Shown here: piece by piece, positions 38,902 to 48,836 of the stretch
How positions within the stretch are numbered: the first letter of the stretch is position 1
Layout of the letters: each line of letters begins with the position of its first letter
Assembly (NCBI RefSeq): GCF_011058155.1
Contig: NZ_JAALFC010000003.1
Location: forward strand, 1 to 64,000
Direction of reading: 5' to 3'
From: Litoribacterium kuwaitense
GTDB lineage: Bacteria; Bacillota; Bacilli; Bacillales; DSM-28697
DNA length: 64,000 nucleotides
The notes under the pieces: generated by a model
What the model saw: only the letters and a program-made list of their open reading frames with translations
Told to the model about the DNA's origin: nothing
Databases searched by the model: none
Translations under genes and position numbers: made by a program

Positions 38902-39642
38902 TTATTGAGCAAACATGCCGCCATCTACGACGAATTCCGAGCCTGTAGAATAGCTCGATTCATCAGAAGCAAGATATAATACTAAATTCGACACTTCTTC
39001 TGAACTTGCGATGCGTTTGAGAGGAATTGCTTGTACAAGTTGATCACGTAACTCCGCTTGGCCCTCACCTTCAATCATCGGTGTTTGAATAATGCCTGGG
39101 TGGACAGAATTCACTCGAATATTGTACTCAGCAAATTCCATAGCAGCTACTTTTGTCATCCCTCTAACTGCAAATTTAGAAGCATTATACGCAATAATAC
39201 CTGGCTGTCCAATTAAACCACCTAAAGAGGAAATGTTCACAATCGAACCGCTCTCTGTTTTACGCATCGATGAGACGACCGTTTTCATGCCTAAAAAAAC
39301 AGACACTTGATTAATATCTACGACTTTACGATACTCTTCTTCAGTAATCTCTTCAATACTTTTAGTAATTGCAATGCCTGCATTGTTGACCAAAACATCA
39401 ATGGGACCAAATTCTTTTTCCGTTTGATCGACAACATTTTGCCAATCTGCTTCTTTAGTTACATCATGTTTGATAAATTTAACATGTTCGCCGAGCTCTT
39501 CCGCTAAAGCTTGTCCTTCTTTTTCTAAAATGTCTGTAATGACAAGCTTCGCACCTTCTGTCGATAATCTTCGAGCGTGCGTAGCTCCCATACCACTAGC
39601 TGCACCTGTAATGACAACGACTTTTCCTTCCAATCTACTCAC
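38902..39642 (-). CDS. Short-chain dehydrogenase/reductase (SDR)
   Basis: 246 residues, classical SDR: TGAASGMG (cofactor loop), VNNAGIA, catalytic Ser in NISSLGG, YNASKFA (Tyr and Lys), and HPGIIQTPM. An Asp after the second strand (VITDILEKEG) suggests NAD over NADP. Substrate cannot be told. GTG start at 39642 follows AAAGGAG. It is a single gene. Confidence 0.88.
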   Translation of the reverse strand: MSRLEGKVVVITGAASGMGATHARRLSTEGAKLVITDILEKEGQALAEELGEHVKFIKHDVTKEADWQNVVDQTEKEFGPIDVLVNNAGIAITKSIEEITEEEYRKVVDINQVSVFLGMKTVVSSMRKTESGSIVNISSLGGLIGQPGIIAYNASKFAVRGMTKVAAMEFAEYNIRVNSVHPGIIQTPMIEGEGQAELRDQLVQAIPLKRIASSEEVSNLVLYLASDESSYSTGSEFVVDGGMFAQ

Positions 39643-39898
39643 TTAGATCTACTCCTTTATCCTGATCATTAAAGAGCTTACACTTAAATGTTAAACCTAT
39701 TTAGCACCTTTCGCAATTAACACGAACGAAACCATGTGAAGATGTAATATTGCTTCAATGGATATAATTAGGAATTATCGCGCTATCTATGATGAAAAGC
39801 CTTGCATGTCAGCAGGACTACAACTGTTCAAATATAGCACATTTTCAATGAGCTCAACCAAGCATTGTTGAACGAGCTTAGCGGTTCCACAAAAAGCA

Positions 39899-40549
39899 CT
39901 ATCTCGTCGCCCAAACCATACCTCTTTTCATGAGTTTTATCACTTCAGGCATTCGGACAATATCGGCGACATGCCCCAAGGAATTGTAGTAAACGTTGCC
40001 TTTTCCCCATTTTTTCGTCCAAACCACTGGCATATCCACTTCACCATTTGCTTGATAAGGACCTTCTGCTACAGGAAATCTCGTCGTCGCATGTACGCTC
40101 ACTGCCGGATCTACATGCAGATAGTATTGTTCTGAAACGACCGTGAAGTCTGCCATTCCGTCAGTTAATGGATGATCAGCATCAATGATATTCACTGTGT
40201 ATCGAACACCGTCATTTCCTGGATGAGCCACCCACTGCCCCCCTACCATGAATTGATAGTCAACAGATGTACGAAACGAATCACCCATACCACCATGAAG
40301 ACCGGCTAACCCAGTCCCTTCTGCGACAGCTTTCAGTAATGGCTGCAGTTGTTGATCAGTTATTTCTCCTTGCGTCCAGTTCGGAATAATCAAATCATAA
40401 GCAGACAAATCTTCTTTTACTAACGTTTCGAGCGTATCAGTGATCGTGACTTGATAGTTTTCTTCTTTTAAAATATCAGCCAGAATATGAGCCACTGCTT
40501 CGGGTTCGTGTCCTTGCCAACCGCCTTGAAAAATTAACGCTTTTTTCAT
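39899..40549 (-). CDS. ThuA-domain protein
   Basis: 216 residues of the ThuA (trehalose utilization) glutamine-amidotransferase-like fold: LIFQGGWQGHEPEAV, LIIPNWTQGEIT, GLAGLHGG (with His rather than the amidotransferase Cys), and VVWTKKWGKGNVYYNSLGH at the end. Members act on sugars or sugar derivatives. AAGGAGG precedes the ATG. The SDR gene is downstream on the same strand, 256 bases away. Confidence 0.85.
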   Translation of the reverse strand: MKKALIFQGGWQGHEPEAVAHILADILKEENYQVTITDTLETLVKEDLSAYDLIIPNWTQGEITDQQLQPLLKAVAEGTGLAGLHGGMGDSFRTSVDYQFMVGGQWVAHPGNDGVRYTVNIIDADHPLTDGMADFTVVSEQYYLHVDPAVSVHATTRFPVAEGPYQANGEVDMPVVWTKKWGKGNVYYNSLGHVADIVRMPEVIKLMKRGMVWATR

Positions 40550-40724
40550 TATCTTATAACCTCCTTGCGAAAGAACAAATGATATAAATTATTTGGAATT
40601 CATATTATTTTACCACATGTTCACTTTTTAGTATGTTGTTTCTCCCATTTGCTCCATAATATACTTTCCCTATAGCCTTCAAATGCTTCTTCATCACCTT
40701 AATGGTTCTTACGATGATGTAAAA

Positions 40725-40764
40725 AAAGCTTGTCGATATCCACTTTGAGACATTGACAAGCTTT
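40725..40764 (-). terminator. Terminator of copZ-copA
   Basis: AAAGCTTGTC and GACAAGCTTT pair around a 20-base loop; on the minus strand T7 follows directly. Confidence 0.8.
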
Positions 40765-40792
40765 CGTATCTACTGTTAAACCATTTCAAACT

Positions 40793-43222
40793 TTATGCGT
40801 TTAACTTTACCCGCTGGAGACGCAATGCATTTAAGACAACCGACACAGAGCTAAAGGCCATGGCGGCACCTGCGACCCATGGGGCTAAAAATCCAAGCGC
40901 AGCAATCGGAATCCCAGCACTGTTATAGGCAAATGCCCAGAACAAGTTTTGTCTAATGTTGCGAATGGTTTTGTGACTCATCAAGATTGCATCAGCAATA
41001 CTATTGAGGTCACCACGGATGAGTGTAATATCAGCGGCTTCCATGGCAACGTCTGTTCCTGTGCCGATGGCCATGCCGATATCTGCTTTGGCAAGAGCTG
41101 GGGCGTCATTGATACCGTCGCCGACCATCGCGACTTTATGCCCTTTTTCTTGAAGCTTTTGCACTTCATCTGCTTTTCCTTCAGGTAACACTTCCGCAAT
41201 CGTTTGCTTAATTCCGACCTCTGTGGCGATCGCTTCGGCGGTTTGCTTGTTGTCACCCGTAATCATGATGACATCTAAGCCCATTTCATGCAGCCTCGAA
41301 ATGGCTTTTTTAGATGTATCTTTAATGGTATCTGCAACAGCCACCAGCCCGGCGAATTGACGATCGATCGCGACAAGCATGGCCGTCTTGCCCATTTTTT
41401 CTAAGGCGACCATATCGTTTAACGTCTCATCCGCCAGTGCAATTTGCTCTTGATTAATCAGACGACGCGTGCCAATGTGCACCGTTCTTCCATTGACGGT
41501 CGCTTGTATCCCATGACCGGGGATGGCTTCAAAGGATTCAGTCGTCCCTAAAGCAATTCCGCGCCCAGCAATGCCTGCTACAATGGCTTGCGCCAGAGGA
41601 TGCTCAGATTGTTTTTCGGCCGCTCCCACCAACGAGAGAAATTCCTCTTCTCCCCAAGTAGTAGCTACATCAGTGAGCTCAGGTGTTCCATTTGTCACTG
41701 TCCCAGTTTTATCTAAAATCACTGTATCAATATGGTGGGTTTGTTCAAGGTACTCTCCACCTTTAAACAAAATGCCATATTCGGCTGAACGACCAGAGCC
41801 AGCCATAATCGACGTAGGTGTCGCTAGACCGAGAGCGCATGGGCAAGCAATGACAAGAACGGCGATAAATTTTTCGAGCGCTCCAGCAAAATCACCTGGC
41901 GCTACGACCATATACCAAATGACAAAGGTCACAATTGCAATCCCGACGACAATAGGAACAAATATGCCCGAAATGCGATCTGCCAATCGTTGTATCGGCG
42001 CTTTCGATCCCTGCGCTTCTTCTACGACCTTAATAATTTGAGCGAGCATCGTATCCTTGCCGACCTTTGTCGCGCTGATTTTCAAAAAGCCATTTTTATT
42101 CACCGTCGATCCGACCACTTCATCACCAACAGTTTTGTCAACTGGAATGCTTTCCCCTGTCAGCATTGATTCATCTAATGCCGATTGTCCTTCAATAATC
42201 TCTCCATCGACAGGAATTTTCTCACCTGGCTTCACATGAACAATGTCTCCAGCTATAACTTCCGTGATCGGTATGACCATTTCCTCACCATTTCGGACCA
42301 CAGTTGCATTTTTAGCTTGGAGACCCATAAGCGTTTTGATCGCTTCGGAAGAGCGTCCTTTTGCCCGAGCTTCAAACAGCTTTCCGAGTAAAATAAGGGT
42401 GATTAAAACGGCACTTGTTTCAAAATAGAGTTCAACCATTTGCCCTTGTTGACCGATCGACTTAAAGCTTAAATAAACACTGTAAAAATAAGCGGCGGAT
42501 GTACCCATTGCGACGAGAACATCCATATTAGCGCTTTTGTTCTTTAAAGCTTTATAGGCTCCTACATAAAATTGCGCACCAATGATAAATTGTACCGGTG
42601 TCGCCAACGCCATTTGAAACCAAGGGTTCATAAAAATGTCCGGCAGCCAAATGAATGAAGTAAACTCAAAATGACTGACCATCGCCCATAATAAAGGAAG
42701 TGATAGCAACGCGGAAATGATAAACTTATTCGTTTGCTTCTTAATTTCCTTTTCTCGATGTTCACCGTGTGAATCTTCTTCGTTTTTAGCTTGTAATCCA
42801 TAACCAAGATCTTTGATGGCAGCTATCATATCTGAAATCGAGATATCCTCAGGATTATACTCAACGGTTGCCGCTTCTAAAGCTAAATTTACATTTGCCT
42901 GCGAAACACCTGTTAAACGATTGAGCTTTTTCTCAATACGGTTTGAACAAGCGGCACACGTCATTCCAGAAACATTAAACTCAGCTTTTTCTTTTACAAC
43001 ATCGTAGCCGAGTGATTGTACTTTCTCTTCAAGCTGTTGAAGGTTGGTTTTCGCTGGATTATAGGACACTTTTGACTTTTCAAGAGCGAAGTTTACATTC
43101 GCATCCGATACACCCTCTACTTTTTTGAGCCCTTTTTCAATACGGTTCGCACAAGCTGAACATGTCATCCCTTTGATTTGCAGGTTGGCGACATCAACGT
43201 TCGCTTCTTTTTGTGCTTCCAT
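40793..43222 (-). CDS. copA: Copper-exporting P1B-type ATPase
   Basis: 809 residues. Two N-terminal metal domains (GMTCSAC about residue 18, GMTCAAC about residue 86), eight membrane helices, the ion motif CPCALG, phosphorylation loop [13 protein letters not shown] actuator and GDGINDAP hinge. It pumps Cu(I) out of the cell. ATG at 43222 has GGAGAGG 8 bases upstream; an ATG at 43240 overlaps that site. An operator lies between copZ and copA (43240-43256). Confidence 0.93.
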   Translation of the reverse strand: MEAQKEANVDVANLQIKGMTCSACANRIEKGLKKVEGVSDANVNFALEKSKVSYNPAKTNLQQLEEKVQSLGYDVVKEKAEFNVSGMTCAACSNRIEKKLNRLTGVSQANVNLALEAATVEYNPEDISISDMIAAIKDLGYGLQAKNEEDSHGEHREKEIKKQTNKFIISALLSLPLLWAMVSHFEFTSFIWLPDIFMNPWFQMALATPVQFIIGAQFYVGAYKALKNKSANMDVLVAMGTSAAYFYSVYLSFKSIGQQGQMVELYFETSAVLITLILLGKLFEARAKGRSSEAIKTLMGLQAKNATVVRNGEEMVIPITEVIAGDIVHVKPGEKIPVDGEIIEGQSALDESMLTGESIPVDKTVGDEVVGSTVNKNGFLKISATKVGKDTMLAQIIKVVEEAQGSKAPIQRLADRISGIFVPIVVGIAIVTFVIWYMVVAPGDFAGALEKFIAVLVIACPCALGLATPTSIMAGSGRSAEYGILFKGGEYLEQTHHIDTVILDKTGTVTNGTPELTDVATTWGEEEFLSLVGAAEKQSEHPLAQAIVAGIAGRGIALGTTESFEAIPGHGIQATVNGRTVHIGTRRLINQEQIALADETLNDMVALEKMGKTAMLVAIDRQFAGLVAVADTIKDTSKKAISRLHEMGLDVIMITGDNKQTAEAIATEVGIKQTIAEVLPEGKADEVQKLQEKGHKVAMVGDGINDAPALAKADIGMAIGTGTDVAMEAADITLIRGDLNSIADAILMSHKTIRNIRQNLFWAFAYNSAGIPIAALGFLAPWVAGAAMAFSSVSVVLNALRLQRVKLNA

Positions 43223-43239
43223 GAGGACCTCTCCTTCCA

Positions 43240-43256
43240 TATACCGCTCAGGGGTA
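43240..43256 (-). promoter_or_regulatory. CsoR-like operator between copZ and copA
   Basis: Minus strand ATACCCCTGAGCGGTAT has matching outer arms ATACC/GGTAT and C-rich/G-rich inner bases, the pattern of a CsoR copper-repressor site. It lies just upstream of the copA ribosome site. Confidence 0.5.
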
Positions 43257-43312
43257 TATATTTACCGAAAAAGGAGATCGTGCAAAGTGAGCACGATCTG
43301 CCTCTTATCAGC

Positions 43313-43522
43313 TTATGACACAACATCGTATCCTTGATCATCAATAACATCTATAATTTTGTCTAAATCGACTTGTGCATCATCAAAGGTAACATCCACT
43401 TTTCCATTGCTTAAATCGACAGACACCTTTTCTACACCTGCCAATTGACCTACGTGATTCTCTATCGCACTTACACAATGTCCGCATGACATGCCTTGAA
43501 CATGAAGCTTTTTATTGACCAC
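43313..43522 (-). CDS. copZ: Copper chaperone CopZ
   Basis: 69 residues, a single heavy-metal-associated domain with the Cu(I) site GMSCGHC (about residues 10-16) and a closing QGYDVV. It hands copper to CopA, which is encoded next. Start GTG at 43522 is 8 bases from AGGAGGG. First gene of the copZA unit. Confidence 0.92.
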   Translation of the reverse strand: MVNKKLHVQGMSCGHCVSAIENHVGQLAGVEKVSVDLSNGKVDVTFDDAQVDLDKIIDVIDDQGYDVVS

Positions 43523-43546
43523 AAAATACCCTCCTAAGGTTCATTT

Positions 43547-43574
43547 AGCCATATAGTAACATACCCCCTTAAGG
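43547..43574 (-). promoter_or_regulatory. copZ promoter with CsoR-like operator
   Basis: On the minus strand TTGACA is followed by the palindrome ATACCTTAAGGGGGTAT and then TACTAT, giving a spacer of about 19 bases. The arms match the site at 43240-43256. The long spacer would also suit a CueR/MerR-type activator. Confidence 0.6.
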
Positions 43575-43862
43575 TATTGTCAAGCGAGCGGTTCTTCATT
43601 TCAAAATCTTTCTCTTTGATATAACCCTTCATTAAAAGCTTCCCTGCATGATTTTTATACCCATCTACAGTCACTGTCACACACTTAAACACATTTGCAG
43701 AATGTCGTTGAATATTAAAGCATCAGTAAACGTGCCGGTTAAAACATGCTTCCTTAATCATTTCAACAATCGCTCCTGCTATTTTTTAATTCATCATACG
43801 ATCAACAGGTATGGAATAAGGTTTGAATAATGAATTCTACGAACAAAGGAGACGTCTGATAT
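43575..43862. other. Intergenic region
   Basis: The divergent stretch between copZ and the cysteine dioxygenase gene. Beyond the copZ promoter I see nothing with support. Confidence 0.45.
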
Positions 43863-44441
43863 ATGTCTATCTCTTTACCAGAAAAACTGGAGAAACGTTT
43901 TTCATCTCTCCCGCAAAAACCTTCCGCCAACGAGTTAAAGTGTGCTTTAGACGATCTATCTTTAAGCGCAGAGGAAGTCCTTCCTTATGCCAACTCTCCA
44001 AACGGCAAACCTTATGGTCGAAAAGTTCTTTACCAATCTCCTTTTATTGAAGTGATTTTGATGCAGTGGTCTAAAGAACAAGCCTGTGCTCCTCACGATC
44101 ATGGAGATTCTTTCGGTTGGATCTACATTTTATCAGGAGCGTCTGAACATACACTCTTTAAAGAACAGAACGGTTATGTTCCCGAAGCAACAATCACGCG
44201 CATCGAAAAAACTGGGGATTATGTGTTTACGCCTCGCAAAAAAATCCATCAGATGGCTAGCTTTCAAAAAGAGACGCCATTATTAACCCTCCACGTATAT
44301 ACACCGCCGATTCAAAACATGAAAGTTTATGACCTGAACAAATGCGCTGCTTGTACCGTTTCATCTGACTGTGGAGCATGGTGGCCGGAGGAGCAGCGAC
44401 AAAAGCTTAGAGAATTAAAGCTCCAAAAAGCAGATGAATAA
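43863..44441 (+). CDS. Cysteine dioxygenase family protein
   Basis: 192 residues, cupin fold. Fe ligand motif CAPHDHGDSFGWIYILSG (about residues 79-96, two His) and the third His in LHVYTPPIQNMKVYD. This is the bacterial CDO pattern; it oxidises cysteine to cysteine sulfinate. GAGACGTC spacing from AAAGGAG to the ATG is normal. A two-way terminator separates it from the next operon. Confidence 0.87.
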   Translation: MSISLPEKLEKRFSSLPQKPSANELKCALDDLSLSAEEVLPYANSPNGKPYGRKVLYQSPFIEVILMQWSKEQACAPHDHGDSFGWIYILSGASEHTLFKEQNGYVPEATITRIEKTGDYVFTPRKKIHQMASFQKETPLLTLHVYTPPIQNMKVYDLNKCAACTVSSDCGAWWPEEQRQKLRELKLQKADE

Positions 44442-44473
44442 CTAAACAAAGAGACGAATATCACATCAATAAA

Positions 44474-44510
44474 AGGCATGAGTTTGGGGTCAACCAATAC
44501 TCATGCCTCA
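44474..44510. terminator. Two-way terminator
   Basis: AAGGCATGAGT pairs with ACTCATGCCT between convergent genes, with a 13-base loop. Confidence 0.75.
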
Positions 44511-44553
44511 GACCATATTAAAAATATGTCGTTTTTACATCGTGTAAGAACTT

Positions 44554-45453
44554 TTACTCAACAATGCCTTTTTCTTGCAAATAAGTGGAAGCAACCTTAC
44601 TGACATCTTGCTCTCCAAAGTCCACCTTGTGACTTAATGAAACCATTTCTTCATTTGTCAAAATGTCCGTAAGCGGCTTTAACAATTCAGCAACCTCAGG
44701 CTTTGCCTCATAAAGCTCTGCACTCATGGCAATGGCTGCTGTGTAGTCCGGGAATACTTTTTTATCATCTTCCAAAACGAGAAAATCATACTCAGCCACT
44801 TGCGAAGCGGTCGTAAATCCTACCGCACTGTTCACTTCTCCGTTATTTAGCGCCTCATAGTTTAACCCAATCGCCATTTGACTGACTTGTTCACTTGGAA
44901 GCTCAAATTCATAGACACGCTCAACCGCAGGCCAACCATCTTCTTGACGTTCGGCAAATTCTGAATCAAAAGCAATCGTTATTTCACCAGGATTGTTGTT
45001 TATATACTCCGCATAATCAGAGAGACTTTGAATGCCTAGTTCCTCTGCTAATTGACGAGGCATTACAATCGCATACGTATTGTTTACTTCGGTCATATTC
45101 GTCCAAACAATCCCCTGCTCAGCATCGATTTCTTTAACCTTTTCAAATGATTCTGTAGCATCAGAGATCGGATCTTGTTTGTTATAGTTAACAAGACCAG
45201 TTCCCGTATAATCGAACGTAAAATTGACTTGGCCTGATTCTAAAGCTTGACGCATCGCATTACTGCCAAGTCCATCCTTTACCTCAACCTTCATACCTTC
45301 TGCTTCAAAGATTTGCTTTGCCATTTCAGCAAAAAGGTACTGTTCCGTAAAGTTCTTTGCACCAATTGACACTTTATCTGTCGATGCACCACCACAAGCA
45401 CTTACAACGAATAACATCACTATAGCAGGAATCCATAACAAACGTTTCTTCAC
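44554..45453 (-). CDS. Osmoprotectant ABC transporter substrate-binding lipoprotein
   Basis: 299 residues with a lipobox (VSACGG) and VSIGAKNFTEQYLFAEMAKQ, the opening typical of OpuBC/OpuCC/YehZ receptors for glycine betaine, choline or related solutes. Last gene of a four-gene operon on this strand. GTG start. Ligand is not fixed by sequence alone. Confidence 0.87.
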   Translation of the reverse strand: MKKRLLWIPAIVMLFVVSACGGASTDKVSIGAKNFTEQYLFAEMAKQIFEAEGMKVEVKDGLGSNAMRQALESGQVNFTFDYTGTGLVNYNKQDPISDATESFEKVKEIDAEQGIVWTNMTEVNNTYAIVMPRQLAEELGIQSLSDYAEYINNNPGEITIAFDSEFAERQEDGWPAVERVYEFELPSEQVSQMAIGLNYEALNNGEVNSAVGFTTASQVAEYDFLVLEDDKKVFPDYTAAIAMSAELYEAKPEVAELLKPLTDILTNEEMVSLSHKVDFGEQDVSKVASTYLQEKGIVE

Positions 45454-45487
45454 AAAAAATGACCACCCTTATTTATAATCGAAATTT

Positions 45488-46234
45488 TTATGCTTTCTGT
45501 GCCTTTTGCGCCAGCTTCAACCCTTTTGGAACGAGTAACTGTTGAAGCCCTCTAAAAAAGTAATCAATGACAACCGCTAGCAAGGTCACCGGTACAGCAC
45601 CAGAGATTAACAGCGTATTATCAAACAACGAAATTCCTGAAAAAATCCAATTTCCGAGACCGCCTCCACCAATTTGATAGGCTAAGGCTGCCGTACCAAC
45701 ATTAATGACCATCGATGTACGAACGCCAGCAAGGATCGAATCTACAGCGTTTGGCAATTCAACCCGAAAAAGAATTTGAGCATTCGTCAGCCCCATACCT
45801 CTAGCCGCATCCACCGTCGCACGATCGACTGAATAGATGCCGGCGATCGTATTTTGTAAAATTGGTAGCACAGAGTAGACAAACAAAGCAAGAACTGCTG
45901 AAGTCATGCCAATGCCGAAAACACTCATCGCCAAGGCAAGAACAGCAAGACTTGGAATCGTTTGACCAAGGTTGGCAATATTGACGACGAGCCATTCTGA
46001 TTTTTGAAATCTTGGTCTCGTCACAAAAATCCCCAAAGGTACTGCTAATAAAATAGCCAATCCGCCTGAAATAGCGACAAGCTGGACGTGTTGACCTAAC
46101 AAAGTGAAAAATTCATTAGGCTCGTTTATAATTCGGGAAAACAAATTCTCCGAAAAAGCCCAAATAAAAAATAGCAAAACAGCGATCCAACAAATGATTT
46201 TTATCGACCAATTGACAATCGTTCTAACTTTCAA
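45488..46234 (-). CDS. Osmoprotectant ABC transporter permease
   Basis: 248 residues, five to six membrane segments. LGQTIPSLAVLALAM and the EAA-type loop DAARGMGLTNAQILFRVELPNA are conserved in this family. TTG start at 46234 after AAGGAG. It follows the ATPase gene with 18 bases between. Confidence 0.87.
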   Translation of the reverse strand: MKVRTIVNWSIKIICWIAVLLFFIWAFSENLFSRIINEPNEFFTLLGQHVQLVAISGGLAILLAVPLGIFVTRPRFQKSEWLVVNIANLGQTIPSLAVLALAMSVFGIGMTSAVLALFVYSVLPILQNTIAGIYSVDRATVDAARGMGLTNAQILFRVELPNAVDSILAGVRTSMVINVGTAALAYQIGGGGLGNWIFSGISLFDNTLLISGAVPVTLLAVVIDYFFRGLQQLLVPKGLKLAQKAQKA

Positions 46235-46252
46235 AATGAAATTGCTCCTTCC

Positions 46253-47233
46253 TTAAGCAACGGGTTTTCCCTTGATTTCATGGTGAAGGAACTGTTCAAT
46301 TAAATCCATTGTAAGCATACCGATATGTTCGCCAGCTTCATCCGTGACAACGAGATAATCCGCTTCTTGATTTAACAACGCTGAAATGCCTACGCGTAAT
46401 GACGTTTGATTATTCACTTCTTTGAACTCACCCAGTTTGTTCGTTAGCGGCTCAAGGTTGAGTGCTTTTTGCAAATCCGCCACCGAATACAAGCTCATGC
46501 TTTTGAGCACACGATCTTGGCCGACAAATTCTTGCACGAAATGATTTTTTGGATGATTTAATAAATTGACTGGCGTGTCAAACTGCTGAATTTCTCCTTT
46601 ACGAAGCAGAGCAATTTGATCTCCCATTTTGATGGCTTCATCAATATCATGACTGACAAAAAGAATGGTCTTCTTCACTTCTTTTTGAATTTGTAGAAAT
46701 TCTTCCTGTAGCTTAGTGCGGATAATTGGATCGAGCGCGCCAAAGGGCTCGTCCATTAACATGACGGGGGGATCGGCAGCTAACGCACGCGCAACACCTA
46801 CACGCTGCTGTTGACCACCTGAAAGCTCATGGGGGTAACGCTTTCTGTATTCATCGGGATGTAGGCCAATAAGTTCCATCAAATAACGGTAACGTTCTTT
46901 CTTTTTTGCACGATCCCAACCTAGGAGATCAGGGACAATGCCGACATTTTCTTCAATCGTCATATTGGGAAAAAGCCCGTTACTCTGGATGACATAGCCA
47001 ATTTTGCGGCGCATTTGTATTTTATCAAGCTCACTCAGAGGGTTTCCTTGAATTCGAATGGCTCCCTCTGTGACCGTTTCTAATTGGTTGACCATACGTA
47101 ATAGGGTTGTTTTTCCGCAGCCTGAAGGACCAATCAAAATGACAATCTGCCCATCTGGCACTGTAAAAGAGACATCATTGATCGCTTTTACATCTCCTTC
47201 GTACACTTTAGTTACATTTTCAAACTCTATCAC
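46253..47233 (-). CDS. Osmoprotectant ABC transporter ATPase
   Basis: 326 residues. Walker A GPSGCGKTT, signature LSGGQQQR, Walker B MLMDEPFGALDP, H-loop VSHDIDEAIK, plus a C-terminal CBS-like segment (about residues 250-320) as in OpuCA, which may sense ionic strength. GTG start after GAGGTGAG. Second gene of the operon. Confidence 0.9.
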   Translation of the reverse strand: MIEFENVTKVYEGDVKAINDVSFTVPDGQIVILIGPSGCGKTTLLRMVNQLETVTEGAIRIQGNPLSELDKIQMRRKIGYVIQSNGLFPNMTIEENVGIVPDLLGWDRAKKKERYRYLMELIGLHPDEYRKRYPHELSGGQQQRVGVARALAADPPVMLMDEPFGALDPIIRTKLQEEFLQIQKEVKKTILFVSHDIDEAIKMGDQIALLRKGEIQQFDTPVNLLNHPKNHFVQEFVGQDRVLKSMSLYSVADLQKALNLEPLTNKLGEFKEVNNQTSLRVGISALLNQEADYLVVTDEAGEHIGMLTMDLIEQFLHHEIKGKPVA

Positions 47234-47243
47234 AAGCTCACCT

Positions 47244-47918
47244 CTAATTTTTTACGCCTTTTGCGGTATAACGATTTTGAATGTATTTTAAAATTAAATC
47301 CGCGATAATTGCTAAAATGGAAACGAAGACAGCCCCCGCTAAAATTAAGTTTGTATTGGAGCGGACGATTCCTTGGTTAATTAATGATCCAAGCCCCCCT
47401 GAACCAATATAAGCAGCAATGGCTCCAATACCGATATTTAGTACTGTCGCTTGTCGGACACCTGCCATGATCAGTGGCATCGCATTAGGGATTTCCACTT
47501 TAAGCAGCCGTTGCATTGGGGTCATGCCAATTCCAATAGCGGCATCTTTGATATTAGGATCCACATTACTAATCGCCACATACGTATTTCGAACGATCGG
47601 AAGCTGAGAATACAACACAAGCGCTATTAGTGCCGGGACAAAGCCGATCCCTTGACCGATCGTCGAAAGAATGGGGATCATGATACCAAAAAGGGCAATA
47701 CTCGGGATTGTCATAATGACCGAAGTGATTTGAATGACGGTCTCTGCCAACTGTTCGTTCGTCGAAAGATAGATGCCAAGGGGAACGCCGATCGCAATAG
47801 AAATAATAATGGCCAATCCAACAAGTTGAGTATGTGTCCATGTTTCCGCCAACACCTCATCATAATTCGTCGAGAGGTACGTTAAAAATTTTGTAAGTGT
47901 TTCGATAAAGCCATTCAA
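47244..47918 (-). CDS. Osmoprotectant ABC transporter permease
   Basis: 224 residues, five to six membrane segments; VIMTIPSIALFGIMIP and the EAA loop DAAIGIGMTPMQRLLKVEIPNA. First gene of the operon; TTG start at 47918 is 7 bases after GGAGG. Gene order permease-ATPase-permease-receptor is that of YehWXYZ systems, not of B. subtilis opuC (ATPase first). Confidence 0.87.
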   Translation of the reverse strand: MNGFIETLTKFLTYLSTNYDEVLAETWTHTQLVGLAIIISIAIGVPLGIYLSTNEQLAETVIQITSVIMTIPSIALFGIMIPILSTIGQGIGFVPALIALVLYSQLPIVRNTYVAISNVDPNIKDAAIGIGMTPMQRLLKVEIPNAMPLIMAGVRQATVLNIGIGAIAAYIGSGGLGSLINQGIVRSNTNLILAGAVFVSILAIIADLILKYIQNRYTAKGVKN

Positions 47919-47971
47919 TTGATTTCCGCCTCCTTTCCTTTTGTGATTTAGCCTACAAACACACTACTAAA

Positions 47972-48000
47972 ATTGTAACAATATGACGATAAAGTACCAA
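47972..48000 (-). promoter_or_regulatory. Promoter of the osmoprotectant operon
   Basis: Minus strand TTGGTA (48000-47995) and TACAAT (47977-47972) are 17 bases apart and point into the permease gene. Confidence 0.5.
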
Positions 48001-48324
48001 CCGCAGTAAACTTAACTTAACAAAGCCATGAATGAGTTCTATGGAGGGATATCTATTTTATGAAGGTAATATGAAGGATTTTTCGGATTTATCGACTATT
48101 ACAAAAGATTTTCCGAAAAAGCAGACTTGATTTTTTCACATTTTTCAACTTATACCCTCTTGACAAAGGAAAATTTTCTTGATGAAAATGCTTCATAGCA
48201 AAATGGCACTTAAGCGCAGTCATTTCACTTCCTTAAAATAGCTTCATTTTTTCTCCAATAAAAAGGAATTTCACACAATTGGCCAGCACATTTATCCATT
48301 GTTGCTCGTCTTCTATCAAATTGA
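48001..48324. other. Intergenic region
   Basis: AT-rich DNA upstream of the osmoprotectant promoter. No gene or RNA recognised. Confidence 0.4.
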
Positions 48325-48430
48325 AGCTTCGCTTTCCTTTACACCTAACTGAAAAGTGTTTTCAAGTCAGGATAAAAGAGCTGCGAAGCGGACGCTAAAA
48401 AAGTGTAGACATCATCTATCTACACTTTGC
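48325..48430. repeat. Dispersed intergenic repeat, copy B
   Basis: Same block order as at 38517-38632: TTCGCTTTCC, GTGTTTTCAAGTCA, GCTGCGAAGC and a closing stem AAAGTGTAGA ... TCTACACTTT. Here GCTTCGC at the start also pairs with GCGAAGC inside. The end stem plus a minus-strand T-run acts as the terminator of the holin-like gene. Confidence 0.5.
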
Positions 48431-48455
48431 GAGCAAAATGATTTGAAATAGACCA

Positions 48456-48725
48456 TTATTTTTTAGGCCGACCTCTTCCGAATCGTTTATTGCCAACTTC
48501 AAACAAACCAGTGGCGGCAAGGCCAGCCAAGCCGCCAGCCCAGAGGCGAAGCCCGAGCTCTAAGCTCATAAACGGAAATGCGACTCCACCTAAAAAAAGG
48601 CCTATGACGACGGAAAGCAACGGTAGCACATGTTTTGGCAGACGAAAGGCTCTTTTAAAAATCTCAACAAGGGCAGTAACAATAGGGGCCAGCGTGGTGG
48701 AAAGCAATAATAAATTTTCGATAAT
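48456..48725 (-). CDS. Holin-like small membrane protein (r1t/HP1 type)
   Basis: About 89 residues with two membrane segments: LAPIVTALVEIFKRAFRLPKH, LPLLSVVIGLFLGG, and LRLWAGGLAGLAATGLFE, the pattern of phage r1t-type holins. No lysin or phage gene is near, so it is either a prophage relic or a domesticated pore. The strong AAAGGAG site lies 7 bases before an ATT at 48725, which gives the family's usual start (IENLLLL); TTG at 48707 is too far from it. Confidence 0.7.
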   Translation of the reverse strand: MIENLLLLSTTLAPIVTALVEIFKRAFRLPKHVLPLLSVVIGLFLGGVAFPFMSLELGLRLWAGGLAGLAATGLFEVGNKRFGRGRPKK

Positions 48726-48836
48726 GCCTTCACTCCTTTACGTTAGGGATACTTACTACAACGTATGAAGATCAGGACATGATCAGTACTTACAACTTAG
48801 ACGACCCAATCAATTTTAAAAAATGACTTTATCCAC

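Noticed and set aside
41523-42041. 172-codon plus-strand frame
   Set aside because: Antisense shadow of copA.
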